Shown: positions 1 to 7,538 of the stretch, in pieces | Layout of the letters: each line of letters begins with the position of its first letter | How positions within the stretch are numbered: position 1 is the stretch's first letter | From: DASSUW01 sp963774155 | GTDB taxonomy: Bacteria > Actinomycetota > Thermoleophilia > Solirubrobacterales > Solirubrobacteraceae | DNA length: 64,000 nt | Direction: 5' to 3' | NCBI GenBank assembly: GCA_963774155.1 | Contig: CAVZDW010000003.1 | Coordinates: forward strand, 237,956-301,955 | The notes under the pieces: model-generated | Seen by the model: the letters and a program-made list of their open reading frames with translations, nothing else | Database searches by the model: none | What the model was told of the DNA's origin: nothing | Made by a program: the position numbers and the translations under genes

Positions 1-166
1 CGGCCACGGTGGGCGTGAGCTCCCGGATGCGCTCGAGCGCCTCGCGCCCGTCGGCCGCCTCGCCGACGAGCTCCAGGTCCGGCCGGGCCGCCACCGCGCG
101 GGCGATCCCGTCGCGGAACAGCGGGTGGTCGTCGGCCACGAGGACGGTCACGCGGGACGGGGCCAT
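1..166 (-). CDS. NarL/FixJ-type response regulator, N-terminal fragment
   Basis: This is the first 55 codons of a response regulator that runs off the left edge. Translation from the ATG at 166 gives a receiver-domain start: a beta strand VTVLVADD carrying the acidic pair, then HPLFRDGIARAV and a second strand LELVGEAADG. This is the usual opening of NarL/FixJ receivers. The phosphoacceptor Asp, the Thr/Lys switch residues and the output domain lie outside the window, so the DNA-binding type is assumed from the family. The gene is divergent from the membrane-protein gene at 290. Confidence 0.8.
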   Translation of the reverse strand, partial: MAPSRVTVLVADDHPLFRDGIARAVAARPDLELVGEAADGREALERIRELTPTVA

Positions 167-289
167 CAGCCGATCGTACGAGCCTCGGGTCCTCCGCGCA
201 CCGACGCGGGCGACCGATGGGCAGCGGGCCGGATTCCGGCGATCGTGCAGTCAGTGCTCATTCACCGTCACAACCGCAAGGAGGACATC

Positions 290-670
290 ATGCGTACTCG
301 CTTTGCCGGCTATCTCGCCATGGGTGTCGTTTCGGCGTTCCTGATCATCGCAAGCTACGCCTTCGTGGCCAGCACCTTCTGGTGGATCGCCCTCATCGGC
401 GGCATCGTGCTCGCCGTGCTGGCGGTCGCCGAGGTCGGCGTCTCGCGCCGCATGCCCGCGCTCGCGGCTCCGGCCGCGCTCAACGGCGTGCTCGGCATCG
501 TCATGGCCATCATCGCCGTCGCCGCGTCGGAGGCCACCACGGCCGACTGGGGCTTCGGCCTCGCGATCGCCACTGCAGCGCTCTCCGTCATCGGCCTCAC
601 CGGGCATGAGCTTCTCGCCGAGCGAGAGGTGGAGCAGCGCCACGGCCCGGGAGTTCCCGCCGTCTCCTGA
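290..670 (+). CDS. Small four-helix membrane protein, unknown function
   Basis: This 126-residue protein has about four hydrophobic segments (roughly residues 5-28, 31-47, 55-77 and 83-100) and a short charged tail rich in Glu and Arg. A strong Shine-Dalgarno, AAGGAGG, lies 6 nt before the ATG, which decides the start over longer in-frame options. No catalytic motif is visible and I cannot assign a function. It is monocistronic and ends at a strong bidirectional hairpin facing the convergent globin gene. Confidence 0.8.
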   Translation: MRTRFAGYLAMGVVSAFLIIASYAFVASTFWWIALIGGIVLAVLAVAEVGVSRRMPALAAPAALNGVLGIVMAIIAVAASEATTADWGFGLAIATAALSVIGLTGHELLAEREVEQRHGPGVPAVS

Positions 671-686
671 GCCGATCCTGTTCGCC

Positions 687-714
687 CGCGGGCCGGTCTG
701 TCGACCGGCCCGCG
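687..714. terminator. Bidirectional hairpin terminator
   Basis: A perfect 11-bp stem (CGCGGGCCGGT at 687-697, its complement at 704-714) with a 6-nt loop sits between two convergent genes. There is no T-run, as is common for high-GC terminators. Confidence 0.75.
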
Positions 715-721
715 TCGGCGT

Positions 722-1174
722 TCAGGACGCGGGCCCGACCCTGCCGTGCCGGGTCACGACGACGCCCGCGGGAGCGTGCTTCTCGGGCGACGGGAGGCCC
801 TCCAGCCGCCGCATGAAGGCGAGCGCCACACGCCGTGCGTGGCTCTTCGCGAGCTCCGCCCGCTCGCCGGCGAACCGCTCGTCCACCGTGGCGTTCCAGA
901 GGTTGAGCCAGACGGCGAAGTGCCCGCCGCGCAGGCCGATCTTCATGTGCAGCTCGGCATGGGGACGGAACGCGCCGCCGCCGTACGTCCGCGCGCCGAG
1001 CAGGATCGTCTCCCAGAACGACGCGATCCGCGGGACGTGCGCCTCGAGGTCGAGCTTCGCGACGTCGGTGAAGATGAAGCCGATCGTCGGATCCTCGAGC
1101 GCGCGGCCGTAGAACGCGCGAACGAGCCGCTCGCAGTCGGCCCGGGTCTCGATGTCGCGAAGGCCGACGGTCAC
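722..1174 (-). CDS. Group III truncated hemoglobin
   Basis: This 150-residue single-domain globin resembles group III (trHbP) proteins. It has an N-terminal helix with AFYGRALEDPTIGFIF, a central FWETILLG stretch, a HAELHMKIG segment, and a GGHFAVWLNLW segment that holds the likely proximal His. Such proteins bind heme and are linked to O2 and NO chemistry; the ligand here is unknown. The GTG at 1174 is preferred because the hexamer TAGGCT ends 7 nt upstream (1187-1182), which fits a leaderless transcript. An upstream ATG at 1234 would overlap the divergent reductase gene. The pairing with that reductase suggests redox or NO defence, but this is inference. Confidence 0.85.
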   Translation of the reverse strand: MTVGLRDIETRADCERLVRAFYGRALEDPTIGFIFTDVAKLDLEAHVPRIASFWETILLGARTYGGGAFRPHAELHMKIGLRGGHFAVWLNLWNATVDERFAGERAELAKSHARRVALAFMRRLEGLPSPEKHAPAGVVVTRHGRVGPAS

Positions 1175-1232
1175 ACGGATCAGCCTAGAGCCCGGCCCGA
1201 CGCCACCGGGACGTGGTTGCCATCCTCGGTGC

Positions 1233-2201
1233 ATGAATGCAGACTGGGATTGCGTGATCGTGGGCGGCGGGGCCGCCGGGCTGAGCGCCGCGCTGGTACT
1301 CGGCCGTGCGCGCCGGCGGACGCTCGTCGTCGACGCCGGCGGTCAGAGCAACCTCGCGGCGCACGGGATCGGCGGGCTGCTCGGGCAGGACGGCCGGCCG
1401 CCCGCCGAGTTCTACGCCGCCGGGCGCGCCGAGCTGGAGGCCTACCCGACCGTCAGCGTCCGGGCCGGCGAGGTGGTCGGCGGCAAGCGACTGGACGACG
1501 GGTTCGAGCTCGAGCTGGAAGACGGCTCGCGCGAGCTGACGCGCCGGGTGCTGCTGGCCACCGGCATGGACTACCGCCTGCCCGCCCTCCCGGGGATCCC
1601 CGAGCGCTGGGGCGGCACGGTGTTCCACTGCCCGTTCTGCCACGGCTGGGAGCTCCGCGACGAGCCGCTCGGCGTGCTCGACCGCGGCGCCACGGGCGCG
1701 CAGCGGGCGATCATGCTGCGCGCGTGGAGCGACGACGTGACGCTGCTGGCCGACGGGCCGGCCGAGCTCGAAGCCGAAGACGACGCGCGGCTCCGCGCCG
1801 CCGGCGTCACGGTCGACGAGCGCCGCGTCGCCGAGCTGCGCGGGCCTGGCGAGACGCTGACGGCCGTCGCGTTCGAGGACGGATCCGAGCGCCCGCTCGG
1901 CGGCCTGCTCGTGCCCGTGACGCTGCACCAGCGGTCACCGCTCGCCGAGCTCCTGGGCGCGACGCCGGCCGAGCCCGGCCAGATCGCCGCCGACGCCCTC
2001 GCGGTCGACACGATGCTCGCCACCACCGCGCCGGGCGTCTCCGCCGCGGGAGATCTGGGCGGCCAGATGCCCTCGGTCGCGAACGCGATCGCGAGCGGCG
2101 CGACCGCCGCCGCGATGCTCGTGCACGGGCTGATGGCAGAGCACGCTGACGGCTCCCGAGTTTCGCCACCGCACTCGGGGGTAGTGACGGGTCGCACATG
2201 A
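1233..2201 (+). CDS. Thioredoxin-reductase-like FAD/NAD(P)-dependent oxidoreductase
   Basis: This 322-residue flavoprotein belongs to the thioredoxin reductase family. The FAD-binding GGGAAGLSAAL motif is near residue 13. The redox pair is in HCPFCHGWE near residue 133, and a second FAD motif, APGVSAAGDL, is near residue 270. The CxxC is CPFC, where classical TrxB has CATC, and the second nucleotide motif is weak. It may therefore reduce a partner other than thioredoxin. The ATG at 1233 is preceded by CATCCT and then 6 nt, which suggests a leaderless start. Its stop overlaps the next small ORF (ATGA). The divergent neighbour is a truncated globin. Confidence 0.85.
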   Translation: MNADWDCVIVGGGAAGLSAALVLGRARRRTLVVDAGGQSNLAAHGIGGLLGQDGRPPAEFYAAGRAELEAYPTVSVRAGEVVGGKRLDDGFELELEDGSRELTRRVLLATGMDYRLPALPGIPERWGGTVFHCPFCHGWELRDEPLGVLDRGATGAQRAIMLRAWSDDVTLLADGPAELEAEDDARLRAAGVTVDERRVAELRGPGETLTAVAFEDGSERPLGGLLVPVTLHQRSPLAELLGATPAEPGQIAADALAVDTMLATTAPGVSAAGDLGGQMPSVANAIASGATAAAMLVHGLMAEHADGSRVSPPHSGVVTGRT

Positions 2202-2368
2202 TGCGCCTGCCACAGCCCGACCCTTACGAATCGCACGAGCCGCCCAGCCTGCACCTGCACGCGCCCACGGCCGTGTTCCTCGACGGCACCCCGACCGGAC
2301 TCGACGACCGCCTCGCCGACGCGGCGCTCGAGTGGCGGCCCGGCATGCTGATCGTGGTGCAGCACTAA
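2198..2368 (+). CDS. Small protein (56 aa), unknown function
   Basis: A 56-codon ORF starts in an ATGA overlap with the reductase stop, which implies translational coupling. The product begins with a Pro/His/Glu-rich stretch and ends GMLIVVQH, with no membrane segment or known motif. It ends just before the copper operator, so it belongs to the reductase transcript and not to the copper operon. It is probably real because of the coupled start; its function is unknown. Confidence 0.55.
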   Translation: MMRLPQPDPYESHEPPSLHLHAPTAVFLDGTPTGLDDRLADAALEWRPGMLIVVQH

Positions 2369-2380
2369 ACGCGTCTGGCG

Positions 2381-2395
2381 TACCCCCTAGGGGTA
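2381..2395. promoter_or_regulatory. CsoR-type copper operator overlapping a -10 box
   Basis: TACCCC-CTA-GGGGTA is a perfect 6-3-6 palindrome of the kind bound by copper-sensing CsoR repressors. It overlaps the hexamer TATGCT (2394-2399), a near-consensus -10, so binding should block transcription of the downstream secreted protein and CopA. No csoR gene is in the window, so the repressor must be encoded elsewhere. Confidence 0.75.
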
Positions 2396-2410
2396 TGCTA
2401 CGGTTCGCCC

Positions 2411-2433
2411 CTGATACCCCCTCCCCGTATCAG
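2411..2433. promoter_or_regulatory. Inverted repeat in the copper-operon leader
   Basis: CTGATAC and GTATCAG form a 7-bp inverted repeat around a C-rich 9-nt spacer. The left arm continues as TACCCC, a half-site like the upstream operator, so this could be a second operator. In RNA it would form a hairpin whose 3' arm abuts the AGGAG at 2432-2436. Confidence 0.5.
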
Positions 2434-2442
2434 GAGCCTCCC

Positions 2443-2487
2443 GTGACCAGCCAGACCCGCCCGTCCAGCCACGAGGCCGCCTCGTGA
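2443..2487 (+). CDS. Putative 14-aa leader peptide of the copper operon
   Basis: A GTG at 2443, seven nt after AGGAG, opens a 14-codon ORF encoding VTSQTRPSSHEAAS. Its stop overlaps the GTG of the next gene (GTGA). It is the only Shine-Dalgarno-equipped start in the leader, so translation of the secreted protein is probably coupled to it. The peptide contains one His and no Cys. Whether the peptide or only the act of translation matters cannot be seen. Confidence 0.4.
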   Translation: MTSQTRPSSHEAAS

Positions 2488-3338
2488 GCGGCGCCGCCAA
2501 GCTCGCCGCCTTCGCCGCTGGGCTCGCCGCGCTGTTCGGCCTCGCGACGCTCGCCGGCGCGGCCGTCGGCCCCGAGCCCGGCGACGCCGACCGGCCGGCC
2601 GCCGAGGAGCACGGCGAGATGACGGCCGCACCGCACGGCGGCTCCGGCGGGCACGAGGTGCGCGGGCTCGCGGTCGCCGCCGACGGCCTCCGGATCGTCG
2701 TGGCCGACCCCGAGCTGCGACGCGGCCGCGATCAGACCCTGCGCTTCCGCATCACCGACGAGCACGGCGAGACGCTGCGCGCCTTCGACGTCAGCCATGA
2801 GCGCCGGATGCACCTCATCATCGCCCGGCGCGACCTGACCGGCTTCCAGCACCTGCACCCCGAGCAGGCCTCCGACGGGAGCTGGAGCACGGACGTGCGG
2901 CTCGCCGAGGCCGGGTCGTACCGGCTCTTCGCGGACTTCTCGCGCGCGGGAGACCCGGTGACGCTCGCCGCGGACCTCCGCGTCGACGGCGACGCCGACC
3001 TGCGCCCGCTTCCGGCGCCGCAGCCGGTCGCCGTCAGCGACGGCGGCTACGACGTCCGGCTCGATGCCGGGCACGCGCGCCCGGGCGAGGAGGCCGACCT
3101 ACGCTTCACGATCACCCGCGACGGCGTGCCGGTCCGGACCGAGCGCTATCTCGGCGCCGGCGGACACCTGGTGGCGCTGCGCGAGGGCGACATGGCCTTC
3201 CTGCACGTGCATCCGACCGCCGAGGACTCCGTCCGGTTCGCCGCCACCTTCCCCACCGAAGGGCGCTACCGGCTGTTCCTGCAGTTCCAGCACGATGGCC
3301 GGGTGCACACCGCAGCCTTCACCCAGGCGGTGAGCTAG
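2484..3338 (+). CDS. Membrane-anchored copper-operon protein, His/Met-rich
   Basis: This 284-residue protein has an N-terminal hydrophobic segment (about residues 5-30) that is a signal anchor or signal peptide. A His-rich linker (AEEHGEMTAAPHGGSGGHE) follows, then two beta-rich repeats. Each repeat carries a conserved His pair (FQHLHPEQ near residue 130, FLHVHPTA near residue 238) plus MHLII or GHLVAL upstream. The arrangement suggests extracytoplasmic metal binding, possibly handing copper to or from CopA. It lies 2 nt before copA under the CsoR-type operator, so copper induction is likely. No enzymatic motif is seen. Confidence 0.75.
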   Translation: MSGAAKLAAFAAGLAALFGLATLAGAAVGPEPGDADRPAAEEHGEMTAAPHGGSGGHEVRGLAVAADGLRIVVADPELRRGRDQTLRFRITDEHGETLRAFDVSHERRMHLIIARRDLTGFQHLHPEQASDGSWSTDVRLAEAGSYRLFADFSRAGDPVTLAADLRVDGDADLRPLPAPQPVAVSDGGYDVRLDAGHARPGEEADLRFTITRDGVPVRTERYLGAGGHLVALREGDMAFLHVHPTAEDSVRFAATFPTEGRYRLFLQFQHDGRVHTAAFTQAVS

Positions 3339-3340
3339 CC

Positions 3341-5557
3341 GTGGCGACCGAGCACGTCGAGCTGCCCATCACCGGGATGACCTGCGCCTCCTGCGCCAAC
3401 CGGATCGAGCGCAAGCTGAACACCCTCGATGGCGTCAGCGCCACGGTCAACTACGCGACCGAGAAGGCGACGGTCGAGTTCGACGCGGCGGCGGTCGCGC
3501 CCGAGCAGCTCGTCGCCGCCGTGGAGGCCGCCGGCTATCAGGCCGTCGTGCCGTCGGCCGATCAGACCGACGAGACCGAGGAGACCGACGAGACCGCGCC
3601 GCTGCGCCGGCGGCTGCTCGTCTCGCTCGCGCTCATGCTGCCGGTGCTCGCGATGGCCATGATCCCGCCGCTCCAGTTCGACAACTGGCAGTGGCTGTCG
3701 CTGACGCTCGCCGCGCCCGTCGTCGTGTGGGGCGCCTGGCCGTTCCACCGCGCGGCGTGGGCGAACCTGAGGCACGCGACGGCGACCATGGACACGCTGA
3801 TCTCCATCGGCGTGCTCTCCGCGTTCGCCTGGTCGCTCTACGCCCTCTTCCTCGGCGACGCCGGCATGCCGGGCATGACCATGGCCTTCGACCTGTGGCC
3901 GGACCGCGGCGCGGGCAACGACGAGATCTACCTCGAGGTCGCCACCGCGGTCACCGTCTTCATCCTCGCCGGCCGCTACTTCGAGGCGACGGCCAAGCGG
4001 CGAGCCGGCGCCGCCCTGACCGCCCTGCTCGAGCTCGGGGCCAAGGACGTCGCCGTCCTCGCCGCCGACGGCAGCGAGCGCCGCGTGCCGGTCGAGCAGC
4101 TCGCGGTCGGCGACCGCTTCGTCGTCCGGCCGGGCGAGAAGGTCGCGACCGACGGCGTCGTCGAGGAGGGCGCCAGCGCCGTCGACCAGTCCCTCCTCAC
4201 CGGCGAGTCGGTGCCGGTCGAGAAGCGGCCCGGCGACGAGGTCGCGGGAGCGTCGGTCAACGCCGGAGGCCGCCTGATCGTCCGGGCGACGAAGATCGGC
4301 GCCGACACGGCCCTCGCCCAGATCGCCAGGCTCGTGACCGACGCGCAGAGCGGCAAGGCGCCCGTCCAGCGGCTCGCCGACCGCATCTCCGGCGTCTTCG
4401 TGCCGATCGTGATCGGCCTCGCCGTGGCCACGCTCGGCTTCTGGCTCGGCGCCGGCGAGAGCCTCGCGTTCGCGTTCACCGCCTCCGTCGCCGTGCTCAT
4501 CATCGCCTGCCCGTGCGCGCTCGGACTGGCGACGCCGACGGCGCTGCTCGTCGGCACCGGCCGCGGCGCGCAGCTCGGGCTGCTCATCAAGGGCCCGGAG
4601 ATCCTCGAGTCGACCCGCACGGTCGACACGATCGTGCTCGACAAGACCGGCACGGTCACGACCGGCCGCATGAGCCTGGTCGACGTCGCGACGGCGGACG
4701 GCGAGGATCGCGCCGCCGTGCTCGGCGTGGCCGGCGCGGTGGAGGACGCCTCCGAGCATCCCATCGCGCAGGCGGTGGCCGCCGCGGCGCGCGACGAGCT
4801 TGGCTCGCTCCCGGCCCTGGAGGGATTCGCCAACCACGAGGGCCTCGGGGTCGAGGGCATCGTCGACGGCCGCGGCGTCCAGGTCGGGCGGCCGGCGTTC
4901 ATGGCCGAGTGGGGCCTGCAGCTGCCGGACGCGCTCGAAGCCGCGCGGCAGGACGCCGAGTCGCAGGGCCGCACCGCCGTCGCCGTCGCCTGGGACGGCG
5001 CGGTCCGCGGGCTGCTCGTGGTGGCCGACACCGTCAAGCCGACCTCGGTCGAGGCCGTCGCGGCGCTCAAGGCGCTCGGCCTGCGGCCCGTCCTGCTCAC
5101 GGGCGACAACGCGACCACCGCCCGCGCCGTGGCCGCCGCGGTCGGGATCGACGAGGTCATCGCCGAGGTGCTCCCCTCCGGGAAGGCCGCGGTCATCCGC
5201 GACCTCCAGGCGCGCGGTCACGTGGTCGCCATGGCCGGTGACGGCGTCAACGACGCTCCGGCGCTCGCCCAGGCCGATCTCGGACTGGCCATCGGCACCG
5301 GGACCGACGTCGCCATCGAGGCGTCCGACCTCACGCTCGTCTCCGGCGACCTGCGCGCCGCGGCCGACGCGATCCGTCTCTCGCGCGCGACCCTGCGCAC
5401 GATCAAGCAGAACCTCGCGTGGGCGTTCGGCTACAACGTCGCCGCCCTGCCGCTGGCCGCCGCCGGCCTGCTCAACCCGCTGATCGCCGGCCTCGCCATG
5501 GCGCTCTCCAGCCTCTCGGTCGTCGCCAACGCCCTGCGGCTGCGCCGGTTCCCGTGA
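3341..5557 (+). CDS. copA: Copper-exporting P1B-type ATPase
   Basis: This 738-residue heavy-metal P-type ATPase pumps Cu(I) outwards at the cost of ATP. An N-terminal HMA domain carries GMTCASC (residues 12-18). A Glu/Thr/Asp-rich linker follows, then transmembrane helices, the actuator with TGES, the CPC metal site (about residue 390), the phosphorylated Asp of DKTGT (about 433) and the hinge GDGVNDAP (about 633). All motifs typical of subgroup P1B-1 are present. The GTG start lies 2 nt after the upstream stop. Regulation by copper is implied by the operator at 2381. It is convergent with the next gene with almost no gap. Confidence 0.95.
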   Translation: MATEHVELPITGMTCASCANRIERKLNTLDGVSATVNYATEKATVEFDAAAVAPEQLVAAVEAAGYQAVVPSADQTDETEETDETAPLRRRLLVSLALMLPVLAMAMIPPLQFDNWQWLSLTLAAPVVVWGAWPFHRAAWANLRHATATMDTLISIGVLSAFAWSLYALFLGDAGMPGMTMAFDLWPDRGAGNDEIYLEVATAVTVFILAGRYFEATAKRRAGAALTALLELGAKDVAVLAADGSERRVPVEQLAVGDRFVVRPGEKVATDGVVEEGASAVDQSLLTGESVPVEKRPGDEVAGASVNAGGRLIVRATKIGADTALAQIARLVTDAQSGKAPVQRLADRISGVFVPIVIGLAVATLGFWLGAGESLAFAFTASVAVLIIACPCALGLATPTALLVGTGRGAQLGLLIKGPEILESTRTVDTIVLDKTGTVTTGRMSLVDVATADGEDRAAVLGVAGAVEDASEHPIAQAVAAAARDELGSLPALEGFANHEGLGVEGIVDGRGVQVGRPAFMAEWGLQLPDALEAARQDAESQGRTAVAVAWDGAVRGLLVVADTVKPTSVEAVAALKALGLRPVLLTGDNATTARAVAAAVGIDEVIAEVLPSGKAAVIRDLQARGHVVAMAGDGVNDAPALAQADLGLAIGTGTDVAIEASDLTLVSGDLRAAADAIRLSRATLRTIKQNLAWAFGYNVAALPLAAAGLLNPLIAGLAMALSSLSVVANALRLRRFP

Positions 5558-5564
5558 CGCGCGC

Positions 5565-6479
5565 TTACGGCGTGACGGCGACGGCGGGTTGCGGCTCGGG
5601 GACCACGGCGGCGGGCCGTGCCGCCCAGAGACGGTCGAGGCCCGCCCACGCCGCGTAGGCGAGCGCTCCCGCCGTTCCCGTGGCGGTCAGCAGGACGCCG
5701 GCCGCGGCGGCCAGCGCGGGCCCGTCGGCGCCGAGGATGACCACCACGGCGGCCGCGCCGACGCTCGGGCCGATCGGGAGCTGGCTGAGCGTGACCATCG
5801 CGATCAGCACCGCGACGGCGTCGAAGACCGAGGCGTCGACGCCGACGGCGTGGAGCATGAGCCAGTTGCGCGCGATCTGGGCGCCGACCGCCACGAGGAC
5901 CAGCGCCACGACCCGGTTGCGGCCGCCGAGGCTGCGCAGCACGGCCAGACCGCTGCAGAAGCCCTCGCGCCACCGCCCCGCGACCCTCCGCAGGCCGGCG
6001 GCGAGGAGGACCGCGACGGCCAGGAACACGAGCGGCAGCCACCAGGGGAGGCCCAGCGGACCGACGAGCGTGAACGACGTCAGCGCCGCGAGCACCGCCT
6101 CGATGGTGATGATCGGGATCTCGGCGGCGATCAGCGCCGGGACGCGCGGGCATTCGGCGGGGGCAGCGCGGCGCAGGGCGCCGATGCGCGCCGCCGTCCC
6201 GACGTGGCTGTTGAGCTGGCTGCCGAGGTAGCCCAGGCTCGCCGCCCGGTACAGGGACCGGCGGCCGACGGTCCCGCCCGCGGCCGTGACGCAGACGTGC
6301 CAGGCCTCGGTCCGCGACACCAGCGCGAGCAGCTGCAGCGCCGTCGCCACCAGCAGGATCCAGAGCGGAGCGGACCGCAGGGCCGTGCCGAATTCCTCGC
6401 GGTGGTCGGCCAGCACGTACGCCAGCACAGCGGTGACCACGAGCGCCCCGGCGATAGGCGTAAGGCGACGGATGTCCAA
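5565..6479 (-). CDS. Lysylphosphatidylglycerol-synthase-type TM (flippase-like) protein
   Basis: This 304-residue integral membrane protein has about eight hydrophobic helices and matches the transmembrane-only part of the lysylphosphatidylglycerol synthase / UPF0104 family (LSRTEAWHVCVTAAGG, SLGYLGSQLNSHVGTAARIGALRR). The cytosolic aminoacyl-transferase domain of MprF is absent, so a lipid-translocating or structural role is more likely than lipid aminoacylation. The C-terminus is a Pro/Ala-rich tail. It is monocistronic and divergent from the cold-shock gene. Confidence 0.75.
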   Translation of the reverse strand: MDIRRLTPIAGALVVTAVLAYVLADHREEFGTALRSAPLWILLVATALQLLALVSRTEAWHVCVTAAGGTVGRRSLYRAASLGYLGSQLNSHVGTAARIGALRRAAPAECPRVPALIAAEIPIITIEAVLAALTSFTLVGPLGLPWWLPLVFLAVAVLLAAGLRRVAGRWREGFCSGLAVLRSLGGRNRVVALVLVAVGAQIARNWLMLHAVGVDASVFDAVAVLIAMVTLSQLPIGPSVGAAAVVVILGADGPALAAAAGVLLTATGTAGALAYAAWAGLDRLWAARPAAVVPEPQPAVAVTP

Positions 6480-6608
6480 GCACGCTACTGTGTGCCAGGT
6501 AAAAGCCGGGTCACAAGCGACCCGGCGACGCAGTGCCTAGCGCCCGCAGTTGTCGCGTTACCCGCTTCTCCCGCGTTCGCAGTGCACACGACGCCGTGGA
6601 GGAAAAAC

Positions 6609-6812
6609 ATGGCTACCGGAACCGTCAAGTGGTTCAGCGACGACAAGGGCTTCGGCTTCATCACGCCCGACGAGGGGTCCAAGGACCTCTTCGTGCATCA
6701 CAGCGCGATCAACGGCTCGGGCTTCAAGACGCTCGCCGAGGGCGCCAAGGTGTCGTATGACGCCGAGGCCGGGCCCAAGGGCCCGAGCGCCGCGAACGTC
6801 ACCACGATCTAG
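6609..6812 (+). CDS. Cold-shock domain protein (RNA chaperone)
   Basis: This 67-residue single cold-shock domain has both nucleic-acid motifs, KGFGFI (RNP1) and DLFVHH (RNP2), starting MATGTVKWFS. It binds single-stranded RNA/DNA and melts secondary structure. The start follows GTGGAGGAAAAAC. The gap back to the divergent gene (about 130 nt) contains the inverted repeat GGGTC/GACCC around 6507-6524, which may form a structured 5' leader as in other csp mRNAs. The gene ends at a strong hairpin. Confidence 0.95.
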   Translation: MATGTVKWFSDDKGFGFITPDEGSKDLFVHHSAINGSGFKTLAEGAKVSYDAEAGPKGPSAANVTTI

Positions 6813-6825
6813 GCGCGATCGCCCA

Positions 6826-6850
6826 GGGGGCCGGGTCCACCCCGGCCCCC
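6826..6850 (+). terminator. Hairpin terminator after the cold-shock gene
   Basis: GGGGGCCGGG and CCCGGCCCCC form a perfect 10-bp stem around a 5-nt loop, 14 nt after the cold-shock stop codon. Confidence 0.8.
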
Positions 6851-6963
6851 GGTCGTCGGCCGGCACAGGGAGTAGGCTGTAACAAGACGCACGCCAGGCT
6901 CCTTCGCCTCCCTCCCTTCGCGTGCGGCTTCGATCCCCGAGGGACGCGAGCCAGGAGTGGCAG

Positions 6964-7161
6964 ATGGCATCGCAGCCGCCAGTGCGCATGAACGCGCGAC
7001 CGAGGGCCAAGACGCCCGCGGAGCGGGCCGACGAGGCCACCGCCGTGCAGCGGCGGCTCAAGGCGGAGGCGGCCGAGCGCCGGCGCATCGCGGCCGCGAA
7101 GGCTCCCGGCGACACGTCGGCTCCTCGCGCACGCGCCAGCGGCCGTAGGCGCACGCCTTAG
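6964..7161 (+). CDS. Small basic protein (65 aa)
   Basis: This 65-residue, highly basic product (MASQPPVRMNARPRAKTP...) has a central charged helix rich in Ala, Glu, Arg and Lys and an Arg-rich C-terminal tail. CAGGAG lies 6-7 nt before this ATG, which favours it over an in-frame ATG at 6922. No domain is recognised. It sits next to a second Lys-rich small protein; nucleic-acid or ribosome association is only a guess. Confidence 0.6.
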   Translation: MASQPPVRMNARPRAKTPAERADEATAVQRRLKAEAAERRRIAAAKAPGDTSAPRARASGRRRTP

Positions 7162-7254
7162 TCGTATCCGCAGTCCCCGCGTCTCCGCTCGTCGGACGCG
7201 CGGTCGTCCAGAGACGCTCGCGCGCTCGGAACCCACGAGAAGGGACGTACCTGC

Positions 7255-7440
7255 ATGGCTTCCAACGCCAAGAAGAAGACCACGATGGCAAAGCTGAACC
7301 GTGAGCGCGCGCTCCAGGAGCGCCGGATGGAGAAGCAGGTCAAGAAGGCGATGCGCAAGCGCGCAGCCGCCGAGGAGCAGACGGCCGAGACGGCCGAGAC
7401 GACCGAGACGACCGAGACGCCGGTCGAGCAGGCCAGCTGA
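7255..7440 (+). CDS. Small Lys-rich protein with an acidic Glu-Thr tail (61 aa)
   Basis: The first two thirds are strongly basic (KKKTTMAKLNRERAL, RRMEKQVKKAMRKR). The end is an imperfect ETAETTETTET repeat. It is probably helical and has no membrane segment or known domain. The repetitive tail comes from the DNA repeat GACCGAGAC. It follows the other small basic gene on the same strand after 93 nt; function unknown. Confidence 0.6.
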   Translation: MASNAKKKTTMAKLNRERALQERRMEKQVKKAMRKRAAAEEQTAETAETTETTETPVEQAS

Positions 7441-7538
7441 CACGGCCGTCTCGCCGGGCCGCGCGCTGAGTCAGGCGGCCTTGCGCGCTCGAACCCGTTG
7501 CGCATAGGGTCGCGCAGACCCAACGAGGAGGCCGGGAA

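Noticed and set aside
3335..5221. Long open frame on the minus strand opposite copA (and similar long antisense frames at 12136-13665, 16253-18271, 24324-27080 and 42490-46873)
   Set aside because: Their translations are low-complexity Arg/Gly/Ala or Glu/Arg-rich sequence typical of the shadow frames of high-GC genes. The opposite strand carries complete family motifs.
7375..7435. Short direct repeats GACCGAGAC/GGCCGAGAC, and a similar run near 3565-3600; considered as CRISPR or tandem-repeat arrays
   Set aside because: They lie inside coding sequence, encode Glu-Thr linkers and have no unique spacers.
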